Positions 16,087 through 25,712 are shown, counted from the first letter of the stretch. The stretch is DNA of 64,000 nt from Mucilaginibacter psychrotolerans (GCF_004519315.1 NZ_SOZE01000003.1:341451-405450), one strand, 5' to 3'. Notes: generated by a model from the letters alone, not told the origin. Translations and numbers: made by a program.

Positions 16087-17320
16087 CTAAGCATAGATAT
16101 TGATTAACCCGAAAGGAAGAATGTGGCCCTAAAGCCCCTTGAGGTAGGCCTTAAAGCTTTAGATTATGGTATTAAAAGATGCGGCACAGGCATTAGTAGC
16201 CCTGTTATCGAAGAAGTCCAGAATAGATTTATAGTGTGTTTAACCAGATCTCGATAGAGTCTTAAAAGCGCCGATTACCAGCGGCCTCCACATCATTATA
16301 CCAGATCGACAATCTTTTAAAGGCGGCTGCTTAGCTTTATTGAAGGTGAAAATTTGGCCTAAACGAAGCGAAATATTGTAAGCTTTAAACAACATGGATG
16401 CCTGGGAAAAAGCAGGTCTGTTCTTTCTTTTTGTAAAAACGTCCATTTGAACGATGTTTAAATAGTCGTTAACAGCTCCGGACGAGCAATTTCTTCAGAG
16501 TATACACATTGGCAAGCACCACAGGCTGATTATCTTTGTTTGTTCTTTTTAGCTTCTTCTATGGCTTTGTTTTCTTCGACCAAAGCTTACCACCTGTATT
16601 TTATCCGTGCTTGTTGTACAGCGTCATAGGCAAGTTTCTTTACATGGGCGACGGTAAATTACCCAGCTTGCATTGCCAAAGCAGCGCTGTGCAGCTTTAA
16701 TCATATTGGCAGCAATATCCATCGTAACTTCCCTTACCTTGTTCCTTTTACGGACGGGTAGATGCTCCAGTACGCGCATGATCTGCCCTGCCCGTGTGCT
16801 TTTCAGCATCGCTACGATTGCTTTTTACCACCTATAGCTTCTTTGTTTGTCACGATGTTTAGAGCTCGCCATTATTTAACGCGACTTCATCTATGCTCAA
16901 CGATGGGCCGATATTGCCTTCAAAGAGCAGCCGTTCCTCTGCGCGCCCCCCCTGCTCCCAATATGAAAACTAGGCAGGTGGTGCTGGTACTGATGCTGTA
17001 ATTGTTGGCCGCCTACAGTCTATAAACGGCCTAACTGATGACATCTGATAAGGTGGCTATCCAAATATACTTTAAAAAAAAAGCACCGAATTTCGTTGAC
17101 ATTCGCGTCCCTGTCCTTACCAAATTCCAGTTCTCTTTTGATAATTGATCCGGTATCCTTTAATTCCCATCTGCGTTGTTCGATGCATAAGCTTACCTTT
17201 TGCCCACGGATAGGGAAGTACTGAATTTCGGTTTCAGGTAAAAACCTTTCGACGCTAATTGGGCCTTCTCATAGCCTGCTGGAGCGATATTCTTTTCTTC
17301 TAAATGGATAGATCGCCCAT
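16087..17320 (-). pseudogene. decayed ISAon1-type transposase (N-region and main ORF remnants)
   Basis: No intact gene lies here, but the minus strand read across frames gives ordered pieces of the ISAon1-family two-part transposase. From high to low coordinates: HLEEKNIAPAGYEKAQLASKG and FPIRGQKVSLCIEQRRW (N-region protein), GTRMSTKFGAFF, GGQQLQHQYQHHLPSF, LSIDEVALNNGEL, RKRNKVREVTMDIAANM with RCFGNASWVI, then AFSQASMLFKAYNISLRLGQIF, and finally THYKSILDFFDNRATNA and a short tail ending near 16087. Several frameshifts and stops separate them, so it is inactive. Terminal inverted repeats were not identified, so element ends are approximate. Confidence 0.8.
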
Positions 17321-17655
17321 AATGTCAAGCACATAAACAAGCCAATCATTGCTTTTGCCAAACAGGTAAAGCCAGTACGAAATATAGCACTTGACCTTAT
17401 TTAGCTAAAATCATAAATATATTTCAGTTTAAACCTATCGCATGATTTTTCATGTATGTGGCTTCTTGGTCGGGCACATAACCAATTGGTTATTAGGGGC
17501 TGTGAAAACATGTGTAGTTTTTCACACAAAACGGGCAATCAAAACAGACACTGTAGATAAGGCTATAACTATATATAACTTTAAATCGCCCCTCAATAAA
17601 ATCACTCAAGATTATTGACTAAAAAGGGACGAAAGCATCTTCTTAATGCCATGCC

Positions 17656-18705
17656 ATGAAAAACACATATTTAAAAAAAATTGCCTTATTATTTGTTTCG
17701 GGGCTGTTTATAAATCTACAAAGCTGCAAAAAAGACGAGCCATCATTTTCGGATGGGGTTACACCAGCAGTAACTGCAATTACTCCTATTGCTGCCAACG
17801 AAGTTTCTCCGGCTGCAATAGCACCGCTATATGTCTCAACAACCGTTTACGGAACGGATAAAATACCACAACCTAACAGAATCTGCTCTGCTCCTAACGG
17901 TACCATGTATATGACTTCTCAAAACCAGGGCAAAGTATATAAAGTATCAAAAAATGGCACTGTCACCACAGTGGCTGCCGGTTTATTAGGTCCCTATGGT
18001 ATTAAAGCAGCAAAAAACGGGGATATTTATGTTGCCGTGGCAGGCGAAAACAGAATAATAAAAATTAACCCTTCGGGTTTGGTAAGTAATGTTAAGGTTA
18101 GTATTAGCCTGAATACGCCGCAGGATATGGCAATTGCCGATGATGGAACATTGTTTATTGCCGATACCTACAACAGGCGGATCGTAAAAGTTTCACCTAG
18201 TAATGAATGCAGTATACTTGCCGGTAAAACTGGTTTATTTGGAATTAAGGATGGCCTTGGCACCAATGCTCATTTTAGCTATTTAAGCAGCATACGTTTA
18301 GCCGCCGACGGCTTTTTATGGGTTATAGATGGAGATGGGGTTAAAAGAAACGGCCACACTATCAGGCGTATTACGCAAAAAGGACAGGTTAATACCTACT
18401 TTTTTCAAAAAGATCAACGTTATGATATATTGGACATTGCGGTAAAGAAACTAGACAAAAATCTTAATCCGTCGCCTATTGAAAATCTTTTTTTGGTTTA
18501 TCAAAATAACAGGATTACGCAATTAGGCACCAATGGAATAGAAACGGAACTTTCAGGGTTTACTGATGCGGGATTTACAAGCGGTTTATTGGGTAGGGAA
18601 GCACGCTTTTCTATGCCGACCGGGATTACCTTTAACGGAAACGATATTTATATCGTTGATTCACATAATCACGCGCTTAGATGCATATCAAAAAATCCGC
18701 AGTAA
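17656..18705 (+). CDS. NHL-repeat (six-bladed propeller) lipoprotein
   Basis: A 349-residue lipoprotein. The signal peptide ends in LQSC (Cys24) followed by KKDE, a good match to the export signal for surface lipoproteins. After a linker come NHL-like blades of the form PNGTMYMTSQNQGKVYKVSKNGTV, GDIYVAVAGENRIIKINPSG, DGTLFIADTYNRRIVKVSP and the last DIYIVDSHNHALRCI. One blade carries KDGLGTNAHFSY, typical of the family. Such propellers bind ligands or proteins; no catalytic residues are claimed. It is a close paralog of the gene at 26280. Starts alone, with a strong terminator after it. Confidence 0.85.
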   Translation: MKNTYLKKIALLFVSGLFINLQSCKKDEPSFSDGVTPAVTAITPIAANEVSPAAIAPLYVSTTVYGTDKIPQPNRICSAPNGTMYMTSQNQGKVYKVSKNGTVTTVAAGLLGPYGIKAAKNGDIYVAVAGENRIIKINPSGLVSNVKVSISLNTPQDMAIADDGTLFIADTYNRRIVKVSPSNECSILAGKTGLFGIKDGLGTNAHFSYLSSIRLAADGFLWVIDGDGVKRNGHTIRRITQKGQVNTYFFQKDQRYDILDIAVKKLDKNLNPSPIENLFLVYQNNRITQLGTNGIETELSGFTDAGFTSGLLGREARFSMPTGITFNGNDIYIVDSHNHALRCISKNPQ

Positions 18706-18716
18706 CACAGACAAAA

Positions 18717-18746
18717 AGCCCGGCACAAAAAAATGTGCCGGGCCTT
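18717..18746 (+). terminator. Rho-independent terminator
   Basis: A perfect 10-base GC-rich stem, GCCCGGCACA with TGTGCCGGGC, an A-rich loop and CCTTTGTT after it, directly follow the NHL lipoprotein gene. Confidence 0.85.
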
Positions 18747-18809
18747 TGTTCTTTATTCTTAAAGAGATATGATTAGCATCTATTAAATGCAAACCGCACC
18801 AATCAGTGC

Positions 18810-19001
18810 CTATTCGCTATTTGCTTTGTAGAATCTATTCAAGCATTTATAGCAAATGTATTTACGGAAGGGTAATATAGCCGCGCATAGTTTAAATAAG
18901 AAATTACGGTTTACGCGAGAAACGTCGGTACTGTTGCACTTAGGGCAGCACACAAACGTTGTAACACGCTGTTTGCTTGTAGATTGCGATGCTGTATACA
19001 T
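18810..19001 (-). CDS. small zinc-ribbon-like protein
   Basis: A 63-residue protein with two CxxC pairs, CPKC (about residues 19-22) and CYKC (about 50-53), separated by a basic and hydrophobic stretch. This spacing fits a small zinc ribbon. Similar tiny proteins occur in Bacteroidetes genomes without a known role. It sits alone between NHL lipoprotein genes on the other strand. The roughly 250 bases upstream of it show no further gene. Confidence 0.6.
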   Translation of the reverse strand: MYTASQSTSKQRVTTFVCCPKCNSTDVSRVNRNFLFKLCAAILPFRKYICYKCLNRFYKANSE

Positions 19002-19257
19002 AAGTTGTTGTTAAACAAATAAAATTACGTCCCGAAAAATTAAAACCATCACCATTTTTTAAGACGTTCTCATAATGTGAATTTTTCACGTATCTGTGCG
19101 TGGCATTTTAGAGACATATCATTTCAGAGACACTTTTTCGTATAAACAGAAAAATGCCAAGTCCTTAACTACATATAAGTTGTACCCTAAAATGAGAAAG
19201 CCAAAACGTACCAAGAAATTTACTTTTTAATAAATTCACTCAACCAATAAATTAAAT

Positions 19258-20304
19258 ATGAAAAGTAAATTAACTATTGCAGGATTAATTCTTACGGCGG
19301 CTTATTTCATGAGTTGTAAAAAGGATGCAGCTATAGAAAACAAAACAGTTGCAGAAAGAAATGATTTATCGTTAGCCGTAATGGCGGTATCCGGAGTGCC
19401 GGTTAATTCGGTTTTAACCGTTGCCGGGCGGCCGTACACATCAGGCCCCACTCTGGTAAACGGCACGGCAGAGAATGCCCGATTTAATAACCCATTTGGC
19501 ATTCAGCTGATGGATGACGGGACGATATATGTTGCAGATACCAATAACGATATTATTAGGGTAGTGAGCGCCTCGGGTAGCGTGTCGTCTTTTGCAGTTC
19601 CGGATCACAATTATGTTAGTGAGAACTTTTGGCTGCACAGCCCTAAATACGTTGGTATAGATAAAAATAATGTAATTTATACTATTGATGATGACCCGCT
19701 AACTCCACGCGACAGGCTAACGATGTATACCTCCGGCAGCAATATTATCGGCGGCTATGGCGGCGATAATTACGATGCAAAAGATTTGGTAAAAGACCCA
19801 TATACCAACGGATTTTGGTCAACATCAGGTAATATATTAAAAAAGGTAACCGCTAAGCAATCTAATTCTTCATGGACTGAAGACCTAATTAAATTTACTA
19901 ATAAATTTTTGCCCGATGAGCCTGGCTTTTACACGTACCCCGCATTGTTTGCAGGATATAATGGTGTAATCTATTTCGCCTACAAAGGCAAGCTTTACAA
20001 ACACTCTAAAGATAACACTGGCTCCGTTATATTTTCCAATCTTACGTTTAACAGCATCACCTGTATCGCGGCTAATAAAGACAGCAGGACCTTGTACATT
20101 GCTGATGGCGGCTACATCAAACGCATAGATAACGGTAAACTCAGCGTAATAGCCGGCCCTAACAATACTTTTACCGACAGTCGCGATGGTGTAGGTTCCA
20201 AAGCCGATGTAAACGCGCAATATCTTGCATTGAGCAAAGACGAAAGCACGCTTTATTTTTCTGATGCAAGGGCCGATGCCATTAGAAAGATCATTTTAAA
20301 ATAG
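19258..20304 (+). CDS. NHL-repeat (six-bladed propeller) lipoprotein
   Basis: A 348-residue lipoprotein with lipobox YFMSC (Cys20) followed by KKDA. The propeller region begins VLTVAGRPYTSGPTLVNGTAENARFNNPFGIQL and contains DDGTIYVADTNNDIIRVVS, SRTLYIADGGYIKRI and the C-terminal ADVNAQYLALSKDESTLYFSDARADAIRKI. It is the intact paralog of the broken gene at the right end of the window, as their last 70 residues align closely. It precedes another propeller gene by 38 bases and they are probably cotranscribed. Confidence 0.85.
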   Translation: MKSKLTIAGLILTAAYFMSCKKDAAIENKTVAERNDLSLAVMAVSGVPVNSVLTVAGRPYTSGPTLVNGTAENARFNNPFGIQLMDDGTIYVADTNNDIIRVVSASGSVSSFAVPDHNYVSENFWLHSPKYVGIDKNNVIYTIDDDPLTPRDRLTMYTSGSNIIGGYGGDNYDAKDLVKDPYTNGFWSTSGNILKKVTAKQSNSSWTEDLIKFTNKFLPDEPGFYTYPALFAGYNGVIYFAYKGKLYKHSKDNTGSVIFSNLTFNSITCIAANKDSRTLYIADGGYIKRIDNGKLSVIAGPNNTFTDSRDGVGSKADVNAQYLALSKDESTLYFSDARADAIRKIILK

Positions 20305-20342
20305 TTGGCTTCTATTCCTATATATACCATTAATCAAATACA

Positions 20343-21425
20343 ATGAAAACAAATACGAAGGCGGCGTTAAACATAGCAGTGCCCGTTATGGTTTGCATTT
20401 CATTTGCAGGTTGCAAAAAAGATATGTTGATACCGAAAAAAAAAACGCATGACTTGGAATTGCAGGTGACTGCTCCTCCCGTTGCAGGTGATGCTTATAC
20501 GGTAAGCACGTTGGTATCAGGGTTAGGCACCGATGGACTTTTAAAGATACAAAGCCCCTATCGCATTTGTAGTGCTACCAACGGAAACTTATTTATCACA
20601 GCGCCAAATTCTTTTGGAGCTATATATAAAATAAACCCGGATGGAATACTCACAAAACTTGCAAACATACACAACTCTTATGGAATTAAAGCCGGCGAAA
20701 ACGAAACGGTATACGTAACCCGTATTGTACAAACTCAGATGCCGCCTTCCGAAATAGGCAGTGTAGTGAAACTTGATAAAAATAACGTGGCCACTACCAT
20801 CCCCTTAAGCATCCCGCTTGCCTCGCCACTGGACCTGGCAATTGCTCCTGACAGCACCATTTATATCGCTGATGAATACAAGCGCTGCATCATCAAACTC
20901 ACTAAACAAGGCGTGGCAAGCGTGTTTGCAGGTAAAAGCGGCGAGATGGGTTTAGTTGACGGGCAGGGCGTGCAAGCACGCTTCAGTTACCCCTTTGCTA
21001 TCCGTTATGCCAACGATGGCACACTTTGGGTTTTGGATGGCAACGGAACAGACAAAGGCTCACAAACCATCCGGAAAATAACCCTCGACGGAAGTGTTAC
21101 CACATTTTTTAAATTAAAACCTGAAGAAAACAGCTATATCAACTCCATGGCCGTAACCAAGCGCGACAAAGACTTCAACATATCGCCCTACGAAAATGCC
21201 TTTATGTTTATTACATCCAACAATGGCAGACAACAAAATCAATTATTTCATCTGGGATATGATAAAGTGCTAACCGCTATTACAGGTTTACGGCCCGATG
21301 GCTTTAGGGACGGCAATGCAGGGCAGGCAGCATTCTTTAGCCCTACCGGACTCACCGTAAACCCAAACGGGATTTTTGTGGCAGATTTAGGTAACAATGC
21401 TATCAGAAAAATCGCAAGAAAATAA
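20343..21425 (+). CDS. NHL-repeat (six-bladed propeller) lipoprotein
   Basis: A 360-residue lipoprotein with lipobox SFAGC (Cys24) followed by KKDML. Blades include NGNLFITAPNSFGAIYKINPDGI, PDSTIYIADEYKRCIIKL, VDGQGVQARFSYPFAIRYANDG and the closing NPNGIFVADLGNNAIRKIARK. It is closer in layout to the genes at 17656 and 26280 than to its immediate neighbour at 19258. It lies 38 bases after that neighbour. No ligand can be proposed. Confidence 0.85.
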   Translation: MKTNTKAALNIAVPVMVCISFAGCKKDMLIPKKKTHDLELQVTAPPVAGDAYTVSTLVSGLGTDGLLKIQSPYRICSATNGNLFITAPNSFGAIYKINPDGILTKLANIHNSYGIKAGENETVYVTRIVQTQMPPSEIGSVVKLDKNNVATTIPLSIPLASPLDLAIAPDSTIYIADEYKRCIIKLTKQGVASVFAGKSGEMGLVDGQGVQARFSYPFAIRYANDGTLWVLDGNGTDKGSQTIRKITLDGSVTTFFKLKPEENSYINSMAVTKRDKDFNISPYENAFMFITSNNGRQQNQLFHLGYDKVLTAITGLRPDGFRDGNAGQAAFFSPTGLTVNPNGIFVADLGNNAIRKIARK

Positions 21426-21790
21426 CACATCTCTCATACAACCAATATGACGCATAAACTGTTACCCAAGAAACATTTTAAGATTTGGTTTTAACCTATT
21501 AAAACAATTAATGCCACCAGACCGCGATTATGGTAGCTATGCCTCATTCGGAAAAACGCGAGGTGCAGGCACCAAAATCAAGAAAATGGTTGAACCTTTA
21601 GTACCCACATGAATCCTTTTTTAGCGAAATACAGATTATAATAATTAACCTAAAGTTTAGCTTTTTTCGATAATAATTTCCTAATTTAACCAACGATAAG
21701 AACATGAGCCTTTTTTTGAAGATCTGAAAAAAAATCAGTGGTTTCTTGAGGCCTGTTATATTTATAGAAACCATACAATTTTTGAAAGAA
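21426..21790. other. intergenic region, nothing recognised
   Basis: About 365 AT-rich bases with no supported gene, terminator or RNA. The frame of the next gene is open upstream to a TTG at 21746, but the better start is the ATG at 21791. Confidence 0.5.
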
Positions 21791-22135
21791 ATGATTAGAA
21801 ACAGTCAAGAGATCATAGAGGCAGTTAGATTATTAAAGAACAATTTGGAAACTTGCCAGCCTGTTAGCGCGCTGGGTGTTGATAATCGTAGGCAAATAAT
21901 GATTATGATAGAGGTGATATCGGTAGGCTGCACCCAAAATTGGATAGATAACAAGTATCTAACTTTCCCACAAAACATGCGGGAAAAACTTGATAACACG
22001 GAATGGAGAAGCGCAACTGATGCCAGGGAATGGCTTGATGGGCTATTCGACATTGACGATTTGCTATACCCTGATGCTGTGTCGCAAAAAAGTTGGGCTA
22101 CTGTTCTGCCGGGGGTAGACATCAGGAAACAATAG
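21791..22135 (+). CDS. small conserved protein of unknown function (paralog at 62474)
   Basis: A 114-residue cytoplasmic-looking protein. It shares an ordered pattern with the product at 62474: N-L-x-T-C-x-P near residue 20, a GxDN segment (ALGVDNRRQIMIMIEVI), a Trp-Ile-x-N-x-Y-L segment (NWIDNKYLTF) and a W-x-SA-x-DAREWLD block followed by an I-x-x-LL tail. The conserved order makes it a real family although I cannot name it. The ATG at 21791 aligns with the start of the paralog. It is 53 bases before the HTH-receiver gene. Confidence 0.7.
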   Translation: MIRNSQEIIEAVRLLKNNLETCQPVSALGVDNRRQIMIMIEVISVGCTQNWIDNKYLTFPQNMREKLDNTEWRSATDAREWLDGLFDIDDLLYPDAVSQKSWATVLPGVDIRKQ

Positions 22136-22188
22136 CAAGCATATAGTAACATAGAGATTTGGTGGCCTTTACTAACCCTTAAAATACA

Positions 22189-22794
22189 ATGGATAAACAC
22201 TACGGACATATAGTTGCTAATATTCTGACAAAAAACGGCTATCTTATAAGTGATGTAGCCAGGAAGCTAAAGGTGAACACAAAAACAGTGCACAACTGGC
22301 TTCAAACCAAAAACCTAAATGTAACAGTGATATCAAGTATAGGTAGCGCAATTGATTACGATTTCAGGTCTCAACTCCCGGAAGTTTTTGTAAATAAGCG
22401 ACCATCTAAAATATTCATCGTAGATGATGCGGAGCTCGATAGTGTTATTGTTAAAATAGGACTTAAGCAAGTTCTTGGAAACCTTGACATTGAAGTGTTT
22501 AATAACGGCGACGCTGCCATTAATAAATTATTGGAGATCAGCATAAACGATCCATCTTTATTCCCCGATTACATATTCCTCGATCTAAATATGCCGATTA
22601 TGGGCGGATGGGAGTTTTTAGAAGCTTACCATCAACTTGATATTGACCCGCAAAATAAGATTCGAATATTTATACTTTCCTCCTCTATATCCAGTAGCGA
22701 TGTTTTTCGTGCTATTTCAAACCCTTTAATATCTACCTTTTTATCTAAGCCAATAGAGTTGAAAACTATTCGTTCCATTTTCTGCGGAGCATAA
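22189..22794 (+). CDS. response regulator with N-terminal HTH and C-terminal receiver domain
   Basis: A 201-residue protein. Residues 1-65 are a small HTH domain (MDKHYGHIVANILTKNGYLI, then VARKLKVNTKTVHNWLQTK and a DFRSQLPEVF end) shared with the stand-alone proteins at 53101 and 54767. Residues about 78-201 are a receiver domain with the acidic pair IFIVDDAEL, the phosphoacceptor Asp in FLDLNMPIMGG, the Ser in ILSSS and the Lys in LSKPI. In typical response regulators the receiver comes first, so this order is reversed. No kinase gene is next to it. It probably binds DNA under phosphorylation control (inference). Confidence 0.85.
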   Translation: MDKHYGHIVANILTKNGYLISDVARKLKVNTKTVHNWLQTKNLNVTVISSIGSAIDYDFRSQLPEVFVNKRPSKIFIVDDAELDSVIVKIGLKQVLGNLDIEVFNNGDAAINKLLEISINDPSLFPDYIFLDLNMPIMGGWEFLEAYHQLDIDPQNKIRIFILSSSISSSDVFRAISNPLISTFLSKPIELKTIRSIFCGA

Positions 22795-22831
22795 ACCCCA
22801 CCATTTGGTAGGTGTCGGCATTTTTTTGTAT

Positions 22832-23482
22832 TTAGTTTATTATGCCATTAACAACCGCGAAACGAATCAGAGCTGCTGTATTGCGTGCACCCGTTTTGTC
22901 AATAAGACTCTGCCTGTATCCTTCAATCGTTCGTTTACCGGAGAATATTTTATTTGCTATTTCCTGATTGGTGTATCCATCAGCAATTAAACCCAGCACT
23001 TCAAGTTCTTTTTCTGAAAATTCCGGCGCATTCTCTGAAGACCTCCCCACTTGTTCAGGAATGGTTAATATCCTTGCTAAAAACCTTGAAGCTAATTGGG
23101 AAGAAATATATTGATTGTTGTTTGCAACATGTTTTACAGCAAAAATAAGTTCATCCTCGCCGATGCTTTTTAACAGATAACCAACCGCACCCGCCCTGAA
23201 GGCTTTTACAAGATATTGTTCATTATCATGTGCGCTTAAAACAATTGATTTCATTTGCGGATAGCTCGCTTTTAAATTTTCTACCAGCTCCAGGCCATCC
23301 ATTCCCTTCATGCTGATATCTATAAGAAGTATAGCGGCATTGATACCGCTCTCTAACAGCTTTATTACCGATAGCCCATCTGCTGCCTCCCCAACAACTT
23401 TACAAGCTGCTTCTTTATCCAATAAAGCTCTTATACCCGTCCTGATCACACTATGATCATCAACCAAAAGTATATTAATCAT
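22832..23482 (-). CDS. NarL/FixJ-type response regulator
   Basis: A 216-residue two-domain regulator: receiver domain (1-120) with VDDHSVIRTG, phosphoacceptor Asp in LLIDISMKGMDG and Lys in YLLKSI, then a LuxR-type HTH (about 150-212; FSEKELEVLGLIADGYTNQEIANKI). This class is usually driven by a HPK7-type histidine kinase. Immediately upstream on the same strand lies a fragment of such a kinase that is now broken, so the regulator may be an orphan. The C-terminal helix ends normally. Confidence 0.93.
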   Translation of the reverse strand: MINILLVDDHSVIRTGIRALLDKEAACKVVGEAADGLSVIKLLESGINAAILLIDISMKGMDGLELVENLKASYPQMKSIVLSAHDNEQYLVKAFRAGAVGYLLKSIGEDELIFAVKHVANNNQYISSQLASRFLARILTIPEQVGRSSENAPEFSEKELEVLGLIADGYTNQEIANKIFSGKRTIEGYRQSLIDKTGARNTAALIRFAVVNGIIN

Positions 23483-23533
23483 AATATTAACAACAACACC
23501 TAAACCAGGAAGCGTGTTTAAAATGACGCTTAT

Positions 23534-23785
23534 TTACAAATCAAAAGTTATGGTAACGGAGGTGCCTTCCCAATTTACTGAGTCGACTTTAATTACGCCA
23601 TTGTAAAGTGCCAACCTATTTTTTTATGCTACTCAGTCCCGATCCTTTTGTGACGCTGGCTTGAGATGAATAGTTAAACCCTTTACCATTATCGCGCACC
23701 ACAGTGGTTATGTGCCTGGATAATCTCAAATTGACCTGTATAGAAGTAGCTGTTCCTAATTAATGGACAATGAATTCACAGAAAG
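23534..23785 (-). pseudogene. remnant of a histidine kinase (ATPase domain C-terminus)
   Basis: The minus strand encodes the end of a HPK7-type histidine kinase. One frame reads LGTATSIQVNLRLSRH then ITTVVRDNGKGFNYSSQ (the G1 box) and KGSGLSSIKK, then stops in a run of seven A; shifting one base continues NRLALYNGVIKVDSVNW and EGTSVTITFDL up to a stop at 23534. That tail is the standard end of HATPase domains. Upstream an in-frame stop and loss of recognisable sequence show that the kinase is truncated. The N-terminal sensor part was not found. Confidence 0.75.
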
Positions 23786-23829
23786 CCCCAAATTCCTATA
23801 AAGCAGCTTTAATAAAATCTGCCCACAGC

Positions 23830-23877
23830 AAGAAAAAGCCATAAATTAAGTGATATGCAAAACACTTAATTTATGGC
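23830..23877 (-). terminator. Rho-independent terminator (strong, AT-rich)
   Basis: A perfect 15-base stem, GCCATAAATTAAGTG with CACTTAATTTATGGC, loop of 10 bases, is followed on the minus strand by TTTTTC. It ends the glycoside-hydrolase-like gene and separates it from the kinase remnant. Confidence 0.8.
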
Positions 23878-23914
23878 ACTTAATTTGTAATTGTAATATA
23901 AGTTAGTGGGTACT

Positions 23915-25000
23915 CTACCGAATTAAATTAGATAAAAGAGTTTTAGAAAGCACTTTATCAGTACTGGAAGTGTACTGAGTTTTCCATTTCAAAATACCGT
24001 AAGCACCTTCCTGGGTACTTTTATAGGGCTCATCAAATAATTCATAAACCATAGCCACCTTTACTTGGGGGTTTGCTTTACATTTTGCGACAAACTTAGT
24101 TACGAAAGCTTCTTGATCTGATTCATTAGTTGTACTGGTTGCTTTGTATCTATAATTGAATTCGGTGAACCAAATAGGCTTTGTTGGAAATAACGAAGAT
24201 AGCTTAAGTGTAATATCTGGAATACCAGGACCTTTAGGTGCCGCGTTCTCCATATCAGAATACCAGTTGTAAGCAACTACATCAAACTTAACGCCATACC
24301 ATTCGCACATGCGCAAAAAACCATAATGCAGCCAGCCAGCTGTAATCATGGTTTTAGCGCCCGCGTCCTTTGATTTGATACCCTCGTCCATACCCTTCAA
24401 ATAAGCCGCAACAACATTGAATTTATCAGTATAATAATGTGTTTGGCTTTGGCCTGTTTTCTGCGGCAATAGTAAAGGTAGCTCAAGATCATTACCTAAA
24501 TTATAATAGGTGAAATAACTGCCGTATTTGGCAGCGAAGTTAGCACCAAGCAATTTGCCTTTTTGGTAAGATGTAGCTTGCGAATCGTTATAATCCATTG
24601 TTCGTGGGTAAAGCATGGGCAAAATTTTAACTCCTCCGGCAGTAGCTGCGGCTTGTAAGGCATCTAACAAATCCGATGAAGAGGCACTTCCGTCCGATTT
24701 GGTTTGGACGTTCAACCTATACCAGCTCATTCCGCGATCTTTAAGCATTTGTATTTGTTTAGCTGGAGAAGTTGCCAGGTAAGGTGCATCACCCATGTGG
24801 CCGTTAATACCAAGCGCCAATACACTACCTGCTAATTTTGAGACTGGAGCAGTTGAAGCAAGCATCAGATCGGCCGGCTTTGGAACGAAGTTCACTTTCT
24901 CTGTAACTGGTTCAACATCAAGTTCCTTTCTGCATGAAGCGAAGGTTACAGCAACAAGACAAGTTAGTAGCACGCTTTTGTGTAAAGTTGTTTTAAGCAT
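23915..25000 (-). CDS. glycoside-hydrolase-like lipoprotein (TIM barrel, clan-A type)
   Basis: A 361-residue lipoprotein with lipobox TFASC (Cys23) followed by RKELD. The body (about 60-360) is a TIM-barrel glycoside-hydrolase-like domain paralogous to the product at 39649: LALGINGHMG, MSWYRLNVQ, FTYYNLGNDLE, FDVVAYNWYSDM, KPIWFTEFNYR and VYELFDEP align in order. In clan-A enzymes the end of strand 4 carries Asn-Glu and strand 7 carries Glu; here strand 7 has Glu280, but strand 4 reads Asn170-Asp171 where the paralog has Asn-Glu. Activity may be changed. It lies near but outside the EPS locus. Its substrate is not inferable. Confidence 0.75.
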   Translation of the reverse strand: MLKTTLHKSVLLTCLVAVTFASCRKELDVEPVTEKVNFVPKPADLMLASTAPVSKLAGSVLALGINGHMGDAPYLATSPAKQIQMLKDRGMSWYRLNVQTKSDGSASSSDLLDALQAAATAGGVKILPMLYPRTMDYNDSQATSYQKGKLLGANFAAKYGSYFTYYNLGNDLELPLLLPQKTGQSQTHYYTDKFNVVAAYLKGMDEGIKSKDAGAKTMITAGWLHYGFLRMCEWYGVKFDVVAYNWYSDMENAAPKGPGIPDITLKLSSLFPTKPIWFTEFNYRYKATSTTNESDQEAFVTKFVAKCKANPQVKVAMVYELFDEPYKSTQEGAYGILKWKTQYTSSTDKVLSKTLLSNLIR

Positions 25001-25442
25001 AAGTTAGTATATTTATTAGTCAATAGTTACCGATTTTAACGGCATTTGTAATTAAAATGTTGCAATTAGTTAAAATATTTTTGAAACAATTAAAAAAATG
25101 GAGTGTATTCGTGAAAAATATTGTAAAATAAAGAAATTTATTATAAATATTTTATAATAATTAACATATTAAAAACAACCATGTGTTTATTGGGTATAGT
25201 TTTCCAAAAAAATATTTTCTTTCACAAAATGAACCAATATTTTATTAAAAAGATAAAAATAGTCATCAAAAATTATGAAAATTTTCATTTGACCCTCCTC
25301 AAAAAAAGGCTTACAAAGGTTTTCTTTTCCATAATCGCTGCAATCACGCTGCTTAAAATAGCATTAACTGTTTCGCCATCTGTATACCATAGTGTTACCT
25401 GTAAACACTACTAATGTTGGCTCCTATAAGTATTTTAGTAAC
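25001..25442. other. AT-rich intergenic region
   Basis: About 440 bases of strongly AT-rich DNA, with an overlapping 77-codon open frame (25181-25414) that looks like chance sequence. It probably contains promoters for the divergent genes on either side, but no clear TAnnTTTG box was chosen. Confidence 0.45.
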
Positions 25443-25712
25443 ATGAGGCCGATAAAACCATATCAGGTTACTGTGAGTTATTTTGGGGCAAAACTAGCGT
25501 TTAAGGTATACCAGATAATACAGAAAAATAACGTTGAAATTTACCAGTTGCGTCGCCGGGGCCTCAGCTACCTAGTAATAAAAGACAACAACAACTGGTC
25601 GTTCATGGCAGTGATAGAACCTTGCCAGGAACTTAAAGATGCAATTGTACATAGGTTAAAAAAGAAATTGCCCGATCTTTACCTGCCACAAAAACTAAAC
25701 GCAAGTAATTGA
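25443..25712 (+). CDS. hypothetical small protein
   Basis: An 89-residue protein starting MRPIKPYQVTVSY. It has alternating strand-like segments (AKLAFKVYQIIQKNNVEIYQLRRRGLSYLVIK) and a charged C-terminal helix (ELKDAIVHRLKKKL). Its layout is like that of the next small gene (25839), which also has an N-terminal beta region with NNKW/NNNW and a C-terminal helix, so the two may be distant relatives. No family is recognised. The ATG at 25443 is preferred over an upstream start. Confidence 0.5.
   Translation: MRPIKPYQVTVSYFGAKLAFKVYQIIQKNNVEIYQLRRRGLSYLVIKDNNNWSFMAVIEPCQELKDAIVHRLKKKLPDLYLPQKLNASN

Noticed and set aside
16762..17001. Plus-strand 79-residue frame in the transposase remnant
   Set aside because: It lies opposite the decayed transposase and shows no family; the minus-strand pieces match a known transposase in order.
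25181..25414. 77-codon plus-strand frame in AT-rich DNA
   Set aside because: Composition is dominated by Lys, Ile, Phe codons expected by chance in AT-rich DNA, no signal peptide or family is visible, and it overlaps the next gene's upstream region.
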